The position numbers and the translations under genes were made by a program. Source: Asticcacaulis machinosus (GTDB lineage: Bacteria; Pseudomonadota; Alphaproteobacteria; Caulobacterales; Caulobacteraceae). From it: 64,000 nucleotides of DNA. Shown piece by piece: positions 29,389-38,175 of this stretch. Where the stretch lies: positions 226,561 to 290,560 of the forward strand of contig NZ_JAQQKV010000004.1 of assembly GCF_028550435.1 (NCBI RefSeq). The letters run 5' to 3'. Numbering within the stretch: the stretch's first letter is position 1; every line of letters starts with the position of its first letter. The notes under the pieces are model-generated. The model was not told the origin of the DNA. It saw nothing but the letters and a program-made list of their open reading frames with translations, and did not search any database.

Positions 29389-29995
29389 AAACAATCCTGA
29401 GCGATCCTTTGCCGCAAGTTTTGCGGATGAGGGGCCACGCTCTCAGGCGGCGACCGGGCTGGTGTTTCTGTGGGCGGGGTTGCTCTATGGGGCCCAGACT
29501 CTGGCTTACGGCGCTATAGAAGCGGGCCTGTTCGCCCTGTCAGGTAGCGGGGGGCTTATTCTGGCGCTGGCACCGACCATCCCTTTTCTGGCGGTCATTG
29601 TTTATGTGAGCTGGCAGGGCCGCACATCTCAAAAAGGGGTGGCGACGCGCGCGCTTAACGCCTGCTACACCTCGGCAGGGCTGGTCAATCTGGTGATCGC
29701 CATTGCCTTTGGCGTTCTGGCGGCGCGAAAGCAAAACATGACCATATGGCTGTTATATCCGATCGTCATCTGCGCCATGCAGGGGGCGGCCTGGTATGCG
29801 GCCTGCGCGATCCGGCGCAAGGTCTGGCTGGGCGCGATTTCAGCGGGGTGGTTTGTCGTGACGGTGATTTTAACGCTGCTGGTGACCCGCATTGAGGCCT
29901 ATCTGCTGGTGCTGGGACTGGCCCTATGGGGTCTGATGGCCGCGCCCGGCTATGCGTTGATGAAACGGGCCGCAACGGAGCCGGACAATGCGTGA
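29375..29995 (+). CDS. Multi-span membrane protein, tandem paralogue 1
   Basis: The product has 206 residues with about six membrane segments and no recognised family. It is a paralogue of the next gene product: both share the blocks V-A-[ST]-R-A-L-N-A, W-[LI]-L-Y-P-I-V, G-A-A-W-Y and I-R-R-K-[VL]-W-L-G-A-[IV]-S-A-G-W-F in the same order, and both have a short cytoplasmic N terminus with a D-E-G or G-E-G motif. It overlaps both neighbours by 8-14 bases. The operon context with a winged-helix regulator suggests that membrane proteins and regulator act together. Confidence 0.78.
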   Translation: MPQTKNNPERSFAASFADEGPRSQAATGLVFLWAGLLYGAQTLAYGAIEAGLFALSGSGGLILALAPTIPFLAVIVYVSWQGRTSQKGVATRALNACYTSAGLVNLVIAIAFGVLAARKQNMTIWLLYPIVICAMQGAAWYAACAIRRKVWLGAISAGWFVVTVILTLLVTRIEAYLLVLGLALWGLMAAPGYALMKRAATEPDNA

Positions 29996-30608
29996 GGTAA
30001 ACCCACAATCGGCCCGCGACGATCTGGCCTTTATCACGTCTTTGGTAGGTGAAGGGGCGCGGGCTCAGGTCTCTGGCGGGGTTCTGCTGCTGAGCGGCGG
30101 TATTCTTTACGGGATACAATGTCTATGCCACTGGGCCGATATGGCCGGGTTTATCCGTCTGGGGACGGCGGGGCATCTGATCAACGGCATATTGCCGTCG
30201 GTGCTGTTTCTGGTGGCCGTTGGTATTGTCATGTGGCGCGACCGCCATAAGACCCACACCGGCGTGGCCAGTCGCGCGCTGAATGCCGCTTTTGGCGGGG
30301 TGGGGCTGGCCAACCTGTTTATGAATTTTGTGTTCGGTTATACGGCCCTGACGCATAAGCTGTGGTTTATCTGGATGCTGTACCCTATCGTGTTGTGTTC
30401 GCTTATGGGGGCGGCGTGGTATGTGGCGGTCATCATCCGGCGAAAGCTGTGGCTGGGGGCAGTGTCCGCCGGCTGGTTTGCAGCGGCGTTCGCCTTGATG
30501 TGGCGGATTGAGACGCCGGACTATATGCTGATCCTGTCGGCGGCTCTGTTCCTGCTGATGGGCGTGCCGGGCTATGTGTTCATGCGGTTGGCAAAGGCGC
30601 AGGCGTGA
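29988..30608 (+). CDS. Multi-span membrane protein, tandem paralogue 2
   Basis: The product has 206 residues, the same length as the preceding protein, with about six membrane segments. It aligns with it along its length (VASRALNAAFGGVGLANL, WMLYPIVLCSLMGAAWY, IIRRKLWLGAVSAGWF), so the pair arose by tandem duplication. No catalytic motif is visible. Its stop overlaps the GTG start of the following regulator gene, which indicates coupled translation. Confidence 0.78.
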   Translation: MREVNPQSARDDLAFITSLVGEGARAQVSGGVLLLSGGILYGIQCLCHWADMAGFIRLGTAGHLINGILPSVLFLVAVGIVMWRDRHKTHTGVASRALNAAFGGVGLANLFMNFVFGYTALTHKLWFIWMLYPIVLCSLMGAAWYVAVIIRRKLWLGAVSAGWFAAAFALMWRIETPDYMLILSAALFLLMGVPGYVFMRLAKAQA

Positions 30609-30904
30609 GCGGTTTCGATGTCAATCGTCTGGATGACGCCATTCACGGACGCCTGCGTCTGGGGATCATGGCCTATCTGGCCGATGCGGAGACGGCTGAT
30701 TTCAATGAGTTGAAAGCGGTGCTTGAGGCTACTCAGGGCAATCTGTCGATCCACCTGCGCAAGCTTGAGGATGTCGGCTATATCGAAATCATCAAAAGCT
30801 TTCAGGGCCGAAAGCCTCTGACCCGCGCACACATTACGCCCGCGGGTCGTAGGGCTTTTTCGAACTATATCAAGGTCTTATCGGGACTTGTAGGTAAGGC
30901 TTAA
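30605..30904 (+). CDS. Winged-helix transcriptional regulator (HTH_34 type)
   Basis: The product is a 99-residue winged-helix DNA-binding protein of the PF13601 type. The order is LDDAIHGRLRLGIMAYLADAE, recognition helix ATQGNLSIHLRKLEDVGYIE, wing KSFQGRKPLTRAHITPAGRRAF. The start is GTG, overlapping the previous stop codon. Proteins of this kind are often encoded beside membrane proteins they regulate. Its own operon is the likely target. The 3' end overlaps the convergent host-attachment-family gene by 4 bases. Confidence 0.87.
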   Translation: MSGFDVNRLDDAIHGRLRLGIMAYLADAETADFNELKAVLEATQGNLSIHLRKLEDVGYIEIIKSFQGRKPLTRAHITPAGRRAFSNYIKVLSGLVGKA

Positions 30905-31425
30905 ACCAGCTCTGTGAGGTGAGAGGCAAGCTGATGCGGGCTTTCGGCTGTCAGATCCTTTGGGATTTCAGCCTCAATGGTCGCTAGTACGCCCTTACTG
31001 AACAGCTTGCGCAGTTCACCCAGCAGCTTGGCGGGGGCGATGACGGTCAGGCGCTCAAACCGGCCCGCCAGATGGGCACCATTAATGGCCTCAGCCGCCG
31101 TTTTCATCAGGTCGAGCTTGACTTCCTGACGGGCATCTATGGGGGGCTCGGACATGCTGCGCTGTGAGGAATAGCTCTGAAAGACTCGCCCCAGCTTATC
31201 CGGATTGACATCATAGATGGCCTCGGCGGATTGCGCCTGCCAGGACAGGCCATCCACGGCTTTCAGGCTCTGACGGGTTTCGATCGTGCCGGGGCGGTTG
31301 GGCTGGGCGGTCGTCGGCACCTCAGCGTTGTCGGTTTCGCGGCCATAGACAGTGGCGGATTTCCCGCTGGCAACCAGAACCCATGACACGGCGGTTTTGC
31401 GCGCCGCCGGTTGAAAATCAGGCAT
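30901..31425 (-). CDS. Host-attachment-family protein (PF10116-like)
   Basis: The product is a 174-residue protein resembling the 'protein required for attachment to host cells' family, related to the baeRF release-factor-like fold. Family features are the first strand WVLVASGKSATVYGRE, the middle segment LMKTAAEAINGAHLAGRFERLTVIAPAKLLGELRKLF, and the C-terminal IPKDLTAESPHQLASHL. The biochemical function is not established; the name comes from a plant-associated bacterium. A CCCC...GGGG hairpin (about 31453-31470) lies in its promoter region. Confidence 0.82.
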   Translation of the reverse strand: MPDFQPAARKTAVSWVLVASGKSATVYGRETDNAEVPTTAQPNRPGTIETRQSLKAVDGLSWQAQSAEAIYDVNPDKLGRVFQSYSSQRSMSEPPIDARQEVKLDLMKTAAEAINGAHLAGRFERLTVIAPAKLLGELRKLFSKGVLATIEAEIPKDLTAESPHQLASHLTELV

Positions 31426-31519
31426 ATTCAGATCCTTTCAAGGTGTGAAACGATCCCCCTTTAGCCGGGGTAGATTATGCGCCGATGTCGAAAAGATTCA
31501 ATGCGGTAAGCTTATCCGG

Positions 31520-32284
31520 TCAGGACTGTCTGATCAGCGCGGCTCGTTCGTCTGCGGTCATATGCCGCCACTGACCTTCGGGCAGGTCGCCCATGTGCAG
31601 AGGCCCGATCCGGTCGCGATAAAGATCAATAACCCGCAGTTCGACCATCTCGCACATGCGCCGTATCTGACGGTTGCGGCCTTCTTTCAGGATAAAGCTT
31701 AAGGACTGTTCGCCGGTCTGGGTGACGATGGCGGGCTTAAGCTTACGCCCATCCAAGGTCAGGCCATGCCGCAACCATTTCAGTTTCTCTTCAAACAACG
31801 GCCCGCGCACCCGGACATGATATTCTTTTTCAAGATCACTTTCGGGGCCGATAATGGCTTTGGCCAGCACGCCGTCCTCGGACAGGATCAGAAGGCCGCG
31901 CGAGTCCTTATCCAGCCGCCCGACCGGCGCCAGCTTGGAATGATGGTCCGGGAAAACCTCAGCCGGGCCATAGACATTGGCGCGCCGGATCATACGCACC
32001 GCCGGTGTTTCACCGGCCTCCGGCGTGCCGGAGACGATGCCGATCGGCTTGTGATACAGGATCGTCATCCGGCTATCTAGGGCGTCCTTACCGGAATCGT
32101 CGATGGATACCGTCTGGCCTTTTTCGATCTTGCGTCCCGCATCGGTCACACGCACACCGTCGACCAGCATCTGGCCACGCTCGATCAGACTGTCGGCTTC
32201 ACGGCGTGAGCACACCCCTGATTGCGCCAGCCATTTGTTGACGCGCACCGGTTCATCGCCATTGTAGATTCGGCTCCAGGCCAT
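31520..32284 (-). CDS. rluF: RsuA/RluB/RluF-family rRNA pseudouridine synthase (RluF-like)
   Basis: The product is a 254-residue enzyme that converts a uridine in ribosomal RNA to pseudouridine. Residues of about 13-60 are an S4 RNA-binding domain (VNKWLAQSGVCSRREAD). The catalytic Asp is in GRLDKDSRGLL, and EGRNRQIRRMCE is the conserved C-terminal motif. The blocks LYHKPIGIVSGT, DLEKEYHVRV and EGQWRHMTADE fit RluF (23S rRNA position 2604 in E. coli) better than RsuA or RluB, but the exact site is inference. The long basic C-terminal tail of E. coli RluF is absent. Confidence 0.88.
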   Translation of the reverse strand: MAWSRIYNGDEPVRVNKWLAQSGVCSRREADSLIERGQMLVDGVRVTDAGRKIEKGQTVSIDDSGKDALDSRMTILYHKPIGIVSGTPEAGETPAVRMIRRANVYGPAEVFPDHHSKLAPVGRLDKDSRGLLILSEDGVLAKAIIGPESDLEKEYHVRVRGPLFEEKLKWLRHGLTLDGRKLKPAIVTQTGEQSLSFILKEGRNRQIRRMCEMVELRVIDLYRDRIGPLHMGDLPEGQWRHMTADERAALIRQS

Positions 32285-32367
32285 GAATATCTCCTGATCT
32301 GCCGGCCTTATTAGCTCTAACCGTCAGGTCATGCCATAGCTTTATCGGACTTAAAGCGCACGATGCT

Positions 32368-33078
32368 TTAGTCGCTCATGGCATCCAGCAGTTCCAGGAA
32401 CAGGTTAATGACATCGAGGTAAAGCTCAATGGCCATGTTGGTGGCGGTGTTCCAGTCATTTATGCCCTGAGACTGGAGGCGCGACAGCGTATGAAAATCG
32501 TAAATCAGATAGACTGTAAATAAGGCTACACCGATAAGGGCGGCAAATCGCTGAACATTGCGGGGGATGGCAATGAATATGCGAATGAGGTTGAACAAAA
32601 TCAAAGCTATAAGGCCGACGAGCAGGTAATTACCGAAAACCGCCATGTTCAGGCCAAATGGTGCAATCATTGCCGTTATAAGAACCACGGAAACGGTAAT
32701 AGCCAGAACGTTAGCGCCTAGATTTTCATCAACGGATATAAGCGCTATGGCTAACTGCACGCCTATCAGTGTGGACCAAAGTGAAAATACAGCCAGAGCT
32801 GTCCATAAGGGCTGATGCTGCCCCCAGAAATACAACAAAAAGAATGCGCCCAAGCTGAAAAGGCTAAGGGCCGAAAAGCCAGACCGGATGGCCTCTTTCG
32901 AGACGTGCATATCAGTCTGGCCTTTTTCGTTGGTGGTCGCGCTAATCCAGGTGGCGCCTTCATCCAGATATTGGCGGAATTTAAGAAGGGTCAGTTTTGC
33001 GCTCAGCCATGTCATAAATAACTGAACAGCAAGCACAAAAAATGTCTTCGCATACAGCGTTGAAAACAGCGTGTCCAT
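32368..33078 (-). CDS. Bax inhibitor-1/YccA-like membrane protein
   Basis: The product is a 236-residue protein with about seven membrane segments. The C-terminal pattern YLIYDFHTLSR followed by AIELYLDVINLFLELL is diagnostic of the Bax inhibitor-1 family, in which conserved Asp residues gate a proton/calcium leak. The insert of about 35 polar residues after the first helix is longer than in typical short bacterial members. The biological role in bacteria is unclear. It stands alone between the pseudouridine synthase and GH27 genes. Confidence 0.8.
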   Translation of the reverse strand: MDTLFSTLYAKTFFVLAVQLFMTWLSAKLTLLKFRQYLDEGATWISATTNEKGQTDMHVSKEAIRSGFSALSLFSLGAFFLLYFWGQHQPLWTALAVFSLWSTLIGVQLAIALISVDENLGANVLAITVSVVLITAMIAPFGLNMAVFGNYLLVGLIALILFNLIRIFIAIPRNVQRFAALIGVALFTVYLIYDFHTLSRLQSQGINDWNTATNMAIELYLDVINLFLELLDAMSD

Positions 33079-33143
33079 AATTCCCCCCGAACGTGATCTG
33101 TGGCTAGGACACGGCGACCCTTAAAAAATGTCAATAGTTGAAA

Positions 33144-34484
33144 TCAGGTAAGATGATAAAACGCGCTGGCATGGGGACGTAGTTCGGTTTTCAGCGCTGT
33201 TTCCATTACCCCTATATCCTTGCGGGCCCAGATGTCGCGCACCTTCACCTTATTTTTCAGGCCCATAAGTTTGAACATCTCAGTAAGCGTCTGAGGTTCA
33301 TCGGAAATGTTAAATAGCGCCAGATAGCGGCCTTTAGGGGCATCGGCGATCCAGCCAATCTGACCGCTCCGTTTAAACAGCACGCGATTATTAGCGCTTT
33401 TCTGATTGACGGCAATGACTTCCGGGTTGGTCAAAAGGTCAAGTGTGGCCTGATCCATAGAGCGCAGATCACCGCCCATGATCAGCGGAGAGCGTGCAAT
33501 CGACCACAGGGTCATCAGGGTTTGCTGCTCATCCGGCGTAAACTTGGTCTGGCGCTTGCCCATCGCCAAAAGCCCCAGCGGTAGCATATCGGCATCGGGC
33601 CAGGCGCCGGCCTTGCGATGCGGGTTCCAGTTTTCCAGCCGCTGGAACTGATCGCGCAGCAGGTGCCATTCATCCCAGAAGTCATCGGAGATCCGCCACA
33701 TCTGGGCATATTTCGGCACATGGTGGGCCCAGTTCAAATCGGTCTCACCGGGCGACAGGCTTAAAATCATCGGGCGTCCTGAGGCGGCAATGGCCTTATG
33801 GGCAGCTTCGATCTCGCGCCAGTTGTCGCCGTAAGGGCGGGACATGTCGTCCATCTTGACGAAATCGACGCCCCAGTCGGCAAACAGTTTAAAGACCGAG
33901 TTGTAATAGGCTTGCGCGCCCGGCTTGGTCATGTCGACGCCGTACATATCGCCGTTCCAGGTGCAGGTGGAATTGGTGTTGGCGATGTCCTGCGCGCGGA
34001 CTGTGGTGCCCAAAATAGGGACGTTCTGTGCCACGGCCTGACGCGGGATGCCGCGCATAATGTGAACGCCGAATTTCAGACCCATTTTGTGAACCTGATC
34101 GGACAAGGGTTTGAAGCCCTTGCCATTTTCAGACGACGGGAAACGGTTGGGCGCGGGCAGGAGGCGACCATTGCCATCCATGCTCAGCGGGGCGTCCTTG
34201 CGGTAATTATAACCGTCGGCATTGGGCTCATACCACTGGATATCGACGGTAAAGACATCGTAACCGGACGGCAGCAGCTTATCGGCCATGATGTGCGCGT
34301 TTTCCACGGCCTGAGCTTCGGTGATGGTGGTGGCGAACGAGTTCCAGCTATTCCAGCCCATCGGCGGGGTCGGGGCCAGCACCGGCTGTGCTGCAAAGCT
34401 AAGGCCGGATGAGGCCGCGAATGTCGCGGCCGATGCGCCGCCGATCAGGGCGCGCCGGTTGAGTTGCCATTTTCCTGTCATCAT
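33144..34484 (-). CDS. GH27 alpha-galactosidase (exported, Tat-like signal)
   Basis: The product is a 446-residue alpha-galactosidase of glycoside hydrolase family 27. It starts with a twin-arginine-type signal (LNRRALIGGASAATFAASSG). The barrel starts with TPPMGWNSWNSF; the nucleophile Asp lies in DFVKMDDM and the acid/base Asp in WRISDDFWDEW. The C-terminal Greek-key domain (from about residue 365) is present. It would release alpha-galactose from raffinose-type sugars or galactomannan in the periplasm. ATG at 34481 is an equally good start. It is divergent from purD. Confidence 0.93.
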   Translation of the reverse strand: MMTGKWQLNRRALIGGASAATFAASSGLSFAAQPVLAPTPPMGWNSWNSFATTITEAQAVENAHIMADKLLPSGYDVFTVDIQWYEPNADGYNYRKDAPLSMDGNGRLLPAPNRFPSSENGKGFKPLSDQVHKMGLKFGVHIMRGIPRQAVAQNVPILGTTVRAQDIANTNSTCTWNGDMYGVDMTKPGAQAYYNSVFKLFADWGVDFVKMDDMSRPYGDNWREIEAAHKAIAASGRPMILSLSPGETDLNWAHHVPKYAQMWRISDDFWDEWHLLRDQFQRLENWNPHRKAGAWPDADMLPLGLLAMGKRQTKFTPDEQQTLMTLWSIARSPLIMGGDLRSMDQATLDLLTNPEVIAVNQKSANNRVLFKRSGQIGWIADAPKGRYLALFNISDEPQTLTEMFKLMGLKNKVKVRDIWARKDIGVMETALKTELRPHASAFYHLT

Positions 34485-34601
34485 GACCTCCGTTATTTTG
34501 TCTGACTATTGCAGTGGTCTGGCCAATTTGCCAACCCTTTTTTCGGGAAAAATGTCGAGGGCTCTTGACGGCAGCGGCTGCCTCGACCAAGCCATTGCGC
34601 C

Positions 34602-35870
34602 ATGAATATTCTGCTGATCGGCTCGGGCGGCCGCGAACACGCCCTCGCATGGAAAATCGCCCGAAGCCCGTTGCTGACGCGTCTGGTGATCGCGCCCGGC
34701 AATCCCGGCATGGCCGCATTGGGGGAATGCGTCGCCATCAAGGTCACCGAGGTTGATAAGCTGGTGGCGCTGGCGCAATCGATGAACGCCGATCTGGTCG
34801 TGGTGGGGCCTGAAAGTTCTCTGGCCGAGGGTATCGCCGATGCGCTGATGAAGGTCGGTATTCCGTGCTTCGGGCCTACCCAAACCGCCGCGCAACTGGA
34901 ATCGTCGAAAGCCTTCACCAAGGACTTCTGCAAACGCTACAATATTCCAACGGCGGCCTATGAAACCTTTGAGGATATCGCGGCCGCGAAAGCTTACCTT
35001 AAAACCTTACCCGCGCCCTATATCATCAAGGCTGATGGTCTGGCGGCGGGTAAGGGTGTGGCCATCTCAAATGATTTGCCCGATGCCTACGCCGAACTGG
35101 AGGCCATGATGTCGGGTAGGTTTGGCGCGTCGGGGGCGCGGGTGGTGATCGAAGAGTTCATGACCGGCGAAGAAGCCTCGATCTTTGCGCTCTGTGACGG
35201 CGAAACGGCGCTGCTGTTTGGCTGGGCGCAGGACCATAAGCGCGCTTTTGATGGTGATACCGGCCCCAATACCGGCGGCATGGGCACCTATAGCCCGGCG
35301 CCGATTGTGACCTCACAACTGCTGGATATTACCCAGCGTGACATTCTTGACCCGACCATGCTGGGCATGAAGGCCGAGGGCAATCCGTATAAGGGTGTAC
35401 TCTATGCGGGTCTGATGGTCGAAGGCGGCAACCCGCGTCTGGTCGAATATAACGCCCGCTTTGGCGATCCGGAATGCCAGGTGCTGATGCTCCGTCTCAA
35501 GAGCGATATTGTGCCGTATCTGCTGGCGGCGGCTAAGGGCGGGCTGAAAGATCTGCCAGCCCCCGAATGGCATGATGAGGCAGCCGTATGCGTCGTCTAT
35601 GCCGCCAAAGGTTACCCTGATAGCCCGATCGGCGGTTCGATCATCAAGGGCGCTGAGCAGGATTTCGGAGAAGGCGTCAGCGTATTCCATGCCGGAACTT
35701 CGCGGGCCGAAGATGGCTCATTGCTGGCCGCCGGTGGGCGCGTGCTCAATGTCTGCGCACGCGGAGCAACGATCAAAGAGGCGCGTGATTCCGCCTATGA
35801 CGTTGTCTCAAAAATCCAGTGGCCGGGTGGGTTTTATCGTACCGATATTGGCTGGCGCGCTTTATCTTAA
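34602..35870 (+). CDS. purD: Phosphoribosylamine--glycine ligase
   Basis: The product is the 422-residue ATP-grasp enzyme of purine synthesis that joins glycine to phosphoribosylamine to give GAR. Landmarks are the N-terminal MNILLIGSGGREHALAWKI, the ATP-grasp core (YIIKADGLAAGKGVAIS, VVIEEFMTGEEASIFAL), the PurD signature RFGDPECQVLMLR, and a standard C-terminal domain. Full length for the family. TTGACGGC at 34565-34572 fits the Caulobacter housekeeping -35 consensus, so its promoter may lie immediately upstream with a very short leader. Its end overlaps lpxK tail to tail by 9 bases. Confidence 0.97.
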   Translation: MNILLIGSGGREHALAWKIARSPLLTRLVIAPGNPGMAALGECVAIKVTEVDKLVALAQSMNADLVVVGPESSLAEGIADALMKVGIPCFGPTQTAAQLESSKAFTKDFCKRYNIPTAAYETFEDIAAAKAYLKTLPAPYIIKADGLAAGKGVAISNDLPDAYAELEAMMSGRFGASGARVVIEEFMTGEEASIFALCDGETALLFGWAQDHKRAFDGDTGPNTGGMGTYSPAPIVTSQLLDITQRDILDPTMLGMKAEGNPYKGVLYAGLMVEGGNPRLVEYNARFGDPECQVLMLRLKSDIVPYLLAAAKGGLKDLPAPEWHDEAAVCVVYAAKGYPDSPIGGSIIKGAEQDFGEGVSVFHAGTSRAEDGSLLAAGGRVLNVCARGATIKEARDSAYDVVSKIQWPGGFYRTDIGWRALS

Positions 35871-36866
35871 GAGGGCCGCCTTAAACGCGGCTTCATCATC
35901 AAAGCGCGCCCGAATGGGTAGATAATCAATTGTTGATTTCCAGTGTTCAGGCAGCTTAACCCAATCTTTTTCCGTGGTAATCAGGCGCGCCGATTGTTCT
36001 TCAGCGGCGGCTTTTAGGATGGTGAGATCCGCCTCGGATATGGGTGCGTGATCGGGATAGGCTTTGAAATCTATGACTTCACAGCCCAGTCGTGTCAGCG
36101 TGTCCTGAAACTTCCACGGCTTGGCAATGGCGGCAAAGGCCACCACGTGAGCGGGTTTCATAACGGCGGTTAGGCGAGCGATAAAGACCGGCTTGCCCTC
36201 AAACATAGCCAACAACTCAGGATCAACCGACTCATCCTCTGACGGCAGCCACAGGATAATGATATCGGCCCGCGCCAAGCCTTCATTCAGCGGTTCGCGC
36301 ATCGGCCCGTAAGGCACCACGCCGCCGTCCCCGAATGGCCATGCGCCGTTTGAGGTATCGCCGTCAACCACGACGATACTGATATCTTTGGCGATGGTCA
36401 GATTTTGGTGGGCATCATCAACCACCGCGATGCGGGCGTCCGTGGCCTCAATCGCCCGCAGTCCGGCGGCGCGACCCCTAGCCACAAAAAACGGAAATTC
36501 ACGCGCCAGCATCCACGCTTCGTCGCCTACTTCGGCAGCGGTGTGGATAGTTGTGTCAATATTAATCGGGCCATCAAGCGTGCCGCCATACCCCTTGGAC
36601 AGGCCAACTGCGTTCGGCAGCAGTCGCAGAATTTCGCGGGTCACCGGCGTCTTGCCCGACCCGCCAACCGTCAGATTGCCGACCGAAATGACCTTAAGCG
36701 ATGACCGGTAGGGCGTGGCTTTTTTGGCTTTGGCACTACCGGCGGCGATCCACAGTTGCGACAATGGCCACAGTATCGGCCGCCACCACGGCGCACCGGC
36801 GGCGTTTTTTTTATACCACCATTGGGGCGTTCTTAAGGTCTGAGCCAAGATTTTAAGCCGCCTCAT
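35862..36866 (-). CDS. lpxK: Tetraacyldisaccharide 4'-kinase
   Basis: The product is LpxK, 334 residues, which phosphorylates the 4' position of the lipid A disaccharide at the inner membrane. An N-terminal membrane-associated helix is followed by the Walker A motif VGNLTVGGSGKTPVT, and by VVDDAHQN, the family motif that normally reads DDGxQ; here the Gly is replaced by Ala and the Gln by Asn-flanked residues, but the Asp pair and His/Gln are in place. The ATG at 36866 lies within the waaA 3' end (14-base overlap). A longer open frame to 37007 is a waaA shadow. It is the last gene of the msbA-DUF374-waaA-lpxK operon. Confidence 0.93.
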   Translation of the reverse strand: MRRLKILAQTLRTPQWWYKKNAAGAPWWRPILWPLSQLWIAAGSAKAKKATPYRSSLKVISVGNLTVGGSGKTPVTREILRLLPNAVGLSKGYGGTLDGPINIDTTIHTAAEVGDEAWMLAREFPFFVARGRAAGLRAIEATDARIAVVDDAHQNLTIAKDISIVVVDGDTSNGAWPFGDGGVVPYGPMREPLNEGLARADIIILWLPSEDESVDPELLAMFEGKPVFIARLTAVMKPAHVVAFAAIAKPWKFQDTLTRLGCEVIDFKAYPDHAPISEADLTILKAAAEEQSARLITTEKDWVKLPEHWKSTIDYLPIRARFDDEAAFKAALLR

Positions 36867-38175
36867 CCTGAGCGGGAGCGGGCGGCAGCAGCGGTTCAAG
36901 ACAGCGCCAGACCATCGGCAGGGTATCGCCGTCTTTACGCGCCAACCGCCGCGCCAGGGTATTAGCGGACTCAATGATTTCGGGATTGGCCAGCAATTGC
37001 TCGACAATCAGCCGCAGTTCATCGCGGCTATTCGCCTTCCAACCGGCCCCCAGTTCCAGCATGTCATCATAGACCGCCTGCCAGTTGTAAAGCTCCGACC
37101 CAAATATTACGGCTTTGGATAATCGCATGGCCTCCAGCGGGTTGTGACCGCCGATGCCGGTTGAAAAACTGCCCGCCATGATCACCACATCGGCCAGCCG
37201 GAAAAACACCCCAAGTTCGCCCAGAGTATCGGCCAGATAGATATGGGTATCCGGTGTGATAACCTCGGCCTTTGAGCGCTGGGCGACCGTAAACCCCAGC
37301 GCTTCCAGATCAAGCCGGATATCTTCGGCGCGGATCGGATGGCGCGGCACGATAATCAGCAACGGTTCGTCCGGAGATTTAATTATCGTCTCTAAGGCAA
37401 TGGAAATATAGGCGTCTTCGGTCGGGTGGGTGCTGGCGGCCACGATAACCTGCCGCGCACCGATCTGTGCGCTCAAAGCCTCACGCGTGGTGATATCATC
37501 CTCCAACGGCGCGCCCAGGGTCTTGAGATTAGCCTGAGGGGCGACATGGCGGGCGACCGGATCGCCCAGACTTTTGAGGCGGGCCTCAGAGTCCTTATCC
37601 TGCGCCATGATCAGATCGAAACCGCTTAAGGTATAGGTGATCGCGTCTTTCAGCCGCATCCAGCCCTTATAGGTTTTTTCAGTGATGCGGGCGCTGAGCA
37701 GGGCGTGTTTGATGCCACGTTTCTGCAAGGCCCCGATCAGGTTCGGCCACAGGTCGCTTTCGATAAAGATCGCCAAATCCGGCTGCCAGTGATCCAGAAA
37801 CGCGGCGACCGCCTGCGGGGTGTCGATGGGCGCATATTGATGCGTGATGTCGCCTAAAGCCGCCAGCCGTTTGGCTAAAATTTCCGCTGAGGTGGTGGTC
37901 GATGTGGTCAGCAGAAACCGCACATCGGGCCGTTCCGTTTTCAGGCGCTCAATTACCGGCAGAACCGACAGGCTTTCGCCGACACTGACGCCGTGCAGCC
38001 AGATCAGTGTGCCGGAGGGACGCGGGATGTCCGTGCGCCCCAGACGCTCCCGAAACCTTACCGGATCTTCCTTACCGCGCTCAAGCCGTCTGCGCAGGAC
38101 AAACGGTGCTTGAGTATGAAACAGGCTCATCAACCATTGATAAGCGGTCAGAGAAAGCGGTTTGGGGCTGCGCAT
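36853..38175 (-). CDS. waaA: 3-deoxy-D-manno-octulosonic acid (Kdo) transferase
   Basis: The product is the 440-residue GT30-family transferase that adds Kdo to lipid IVA. An N-terminal anchor is followed by RFRERLG, the catalytic-base region WLHGVSVGESLSVLPVI (Glu in GES), and IESDLWPNLI. The second Rossmann half has VAASTHPTEDAY, PRHPIRAED and MAGSFSTGIGGHNPLEA, typical of WaaA. The start lies directly after the DUF374 stop (no gap). It is complete and appears functional. Confidence 0.95.
   Translation of the reverse strand: MRSPKPLSLTAYQWLMSLFHTQAPFVLRRRLERGKEDPVRFRERLGRTDIPRPSGTLIWLHGVSVGESLSVLPVIERLKTERPDVRFLLTTSTTTSAEILAKRLAALGDITHQYAPIDTPQAVAAFLDHWQPDLAIFIESDLWPNLIGALQKRGIKHALLSARITEKTYKGWMRLKDAITYTLSGFDLIMAQDKDSEARLKSLGDPVARHVAPQANLKTLGAPLEDDITTREALSAQIGARQVIVAASTHPTEDAYISIALETIIKSPDEPLLIIVPRHPIRAEDIRLDLEALGFTVAQRSKAEVITPDTHIYLADTLGELGVFFRLADVVIMAGSFSTGIGGHNPLEAMRLSKAVIFGSELYNWQAVYDDMLELGAGWKANSRDELRLIVEQLLANPEIIESANTLARRLARKDGDTLPMVWRCLEPLLPPAPAQDEAA

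Noticed and set aside
30901..31425. A virulence role for the host-attachment-family protein
   Set aside because: The name of the family is historical; the sequence shows only a common fold and nothing about host interaction.
34565..34602. A leaderless purD transcript starting at the ATG
   Set aside because: TTGACGGC is a good -35 match, but the -10 region matches only 5 of 8 consensus positions, so the start cannot be placed.
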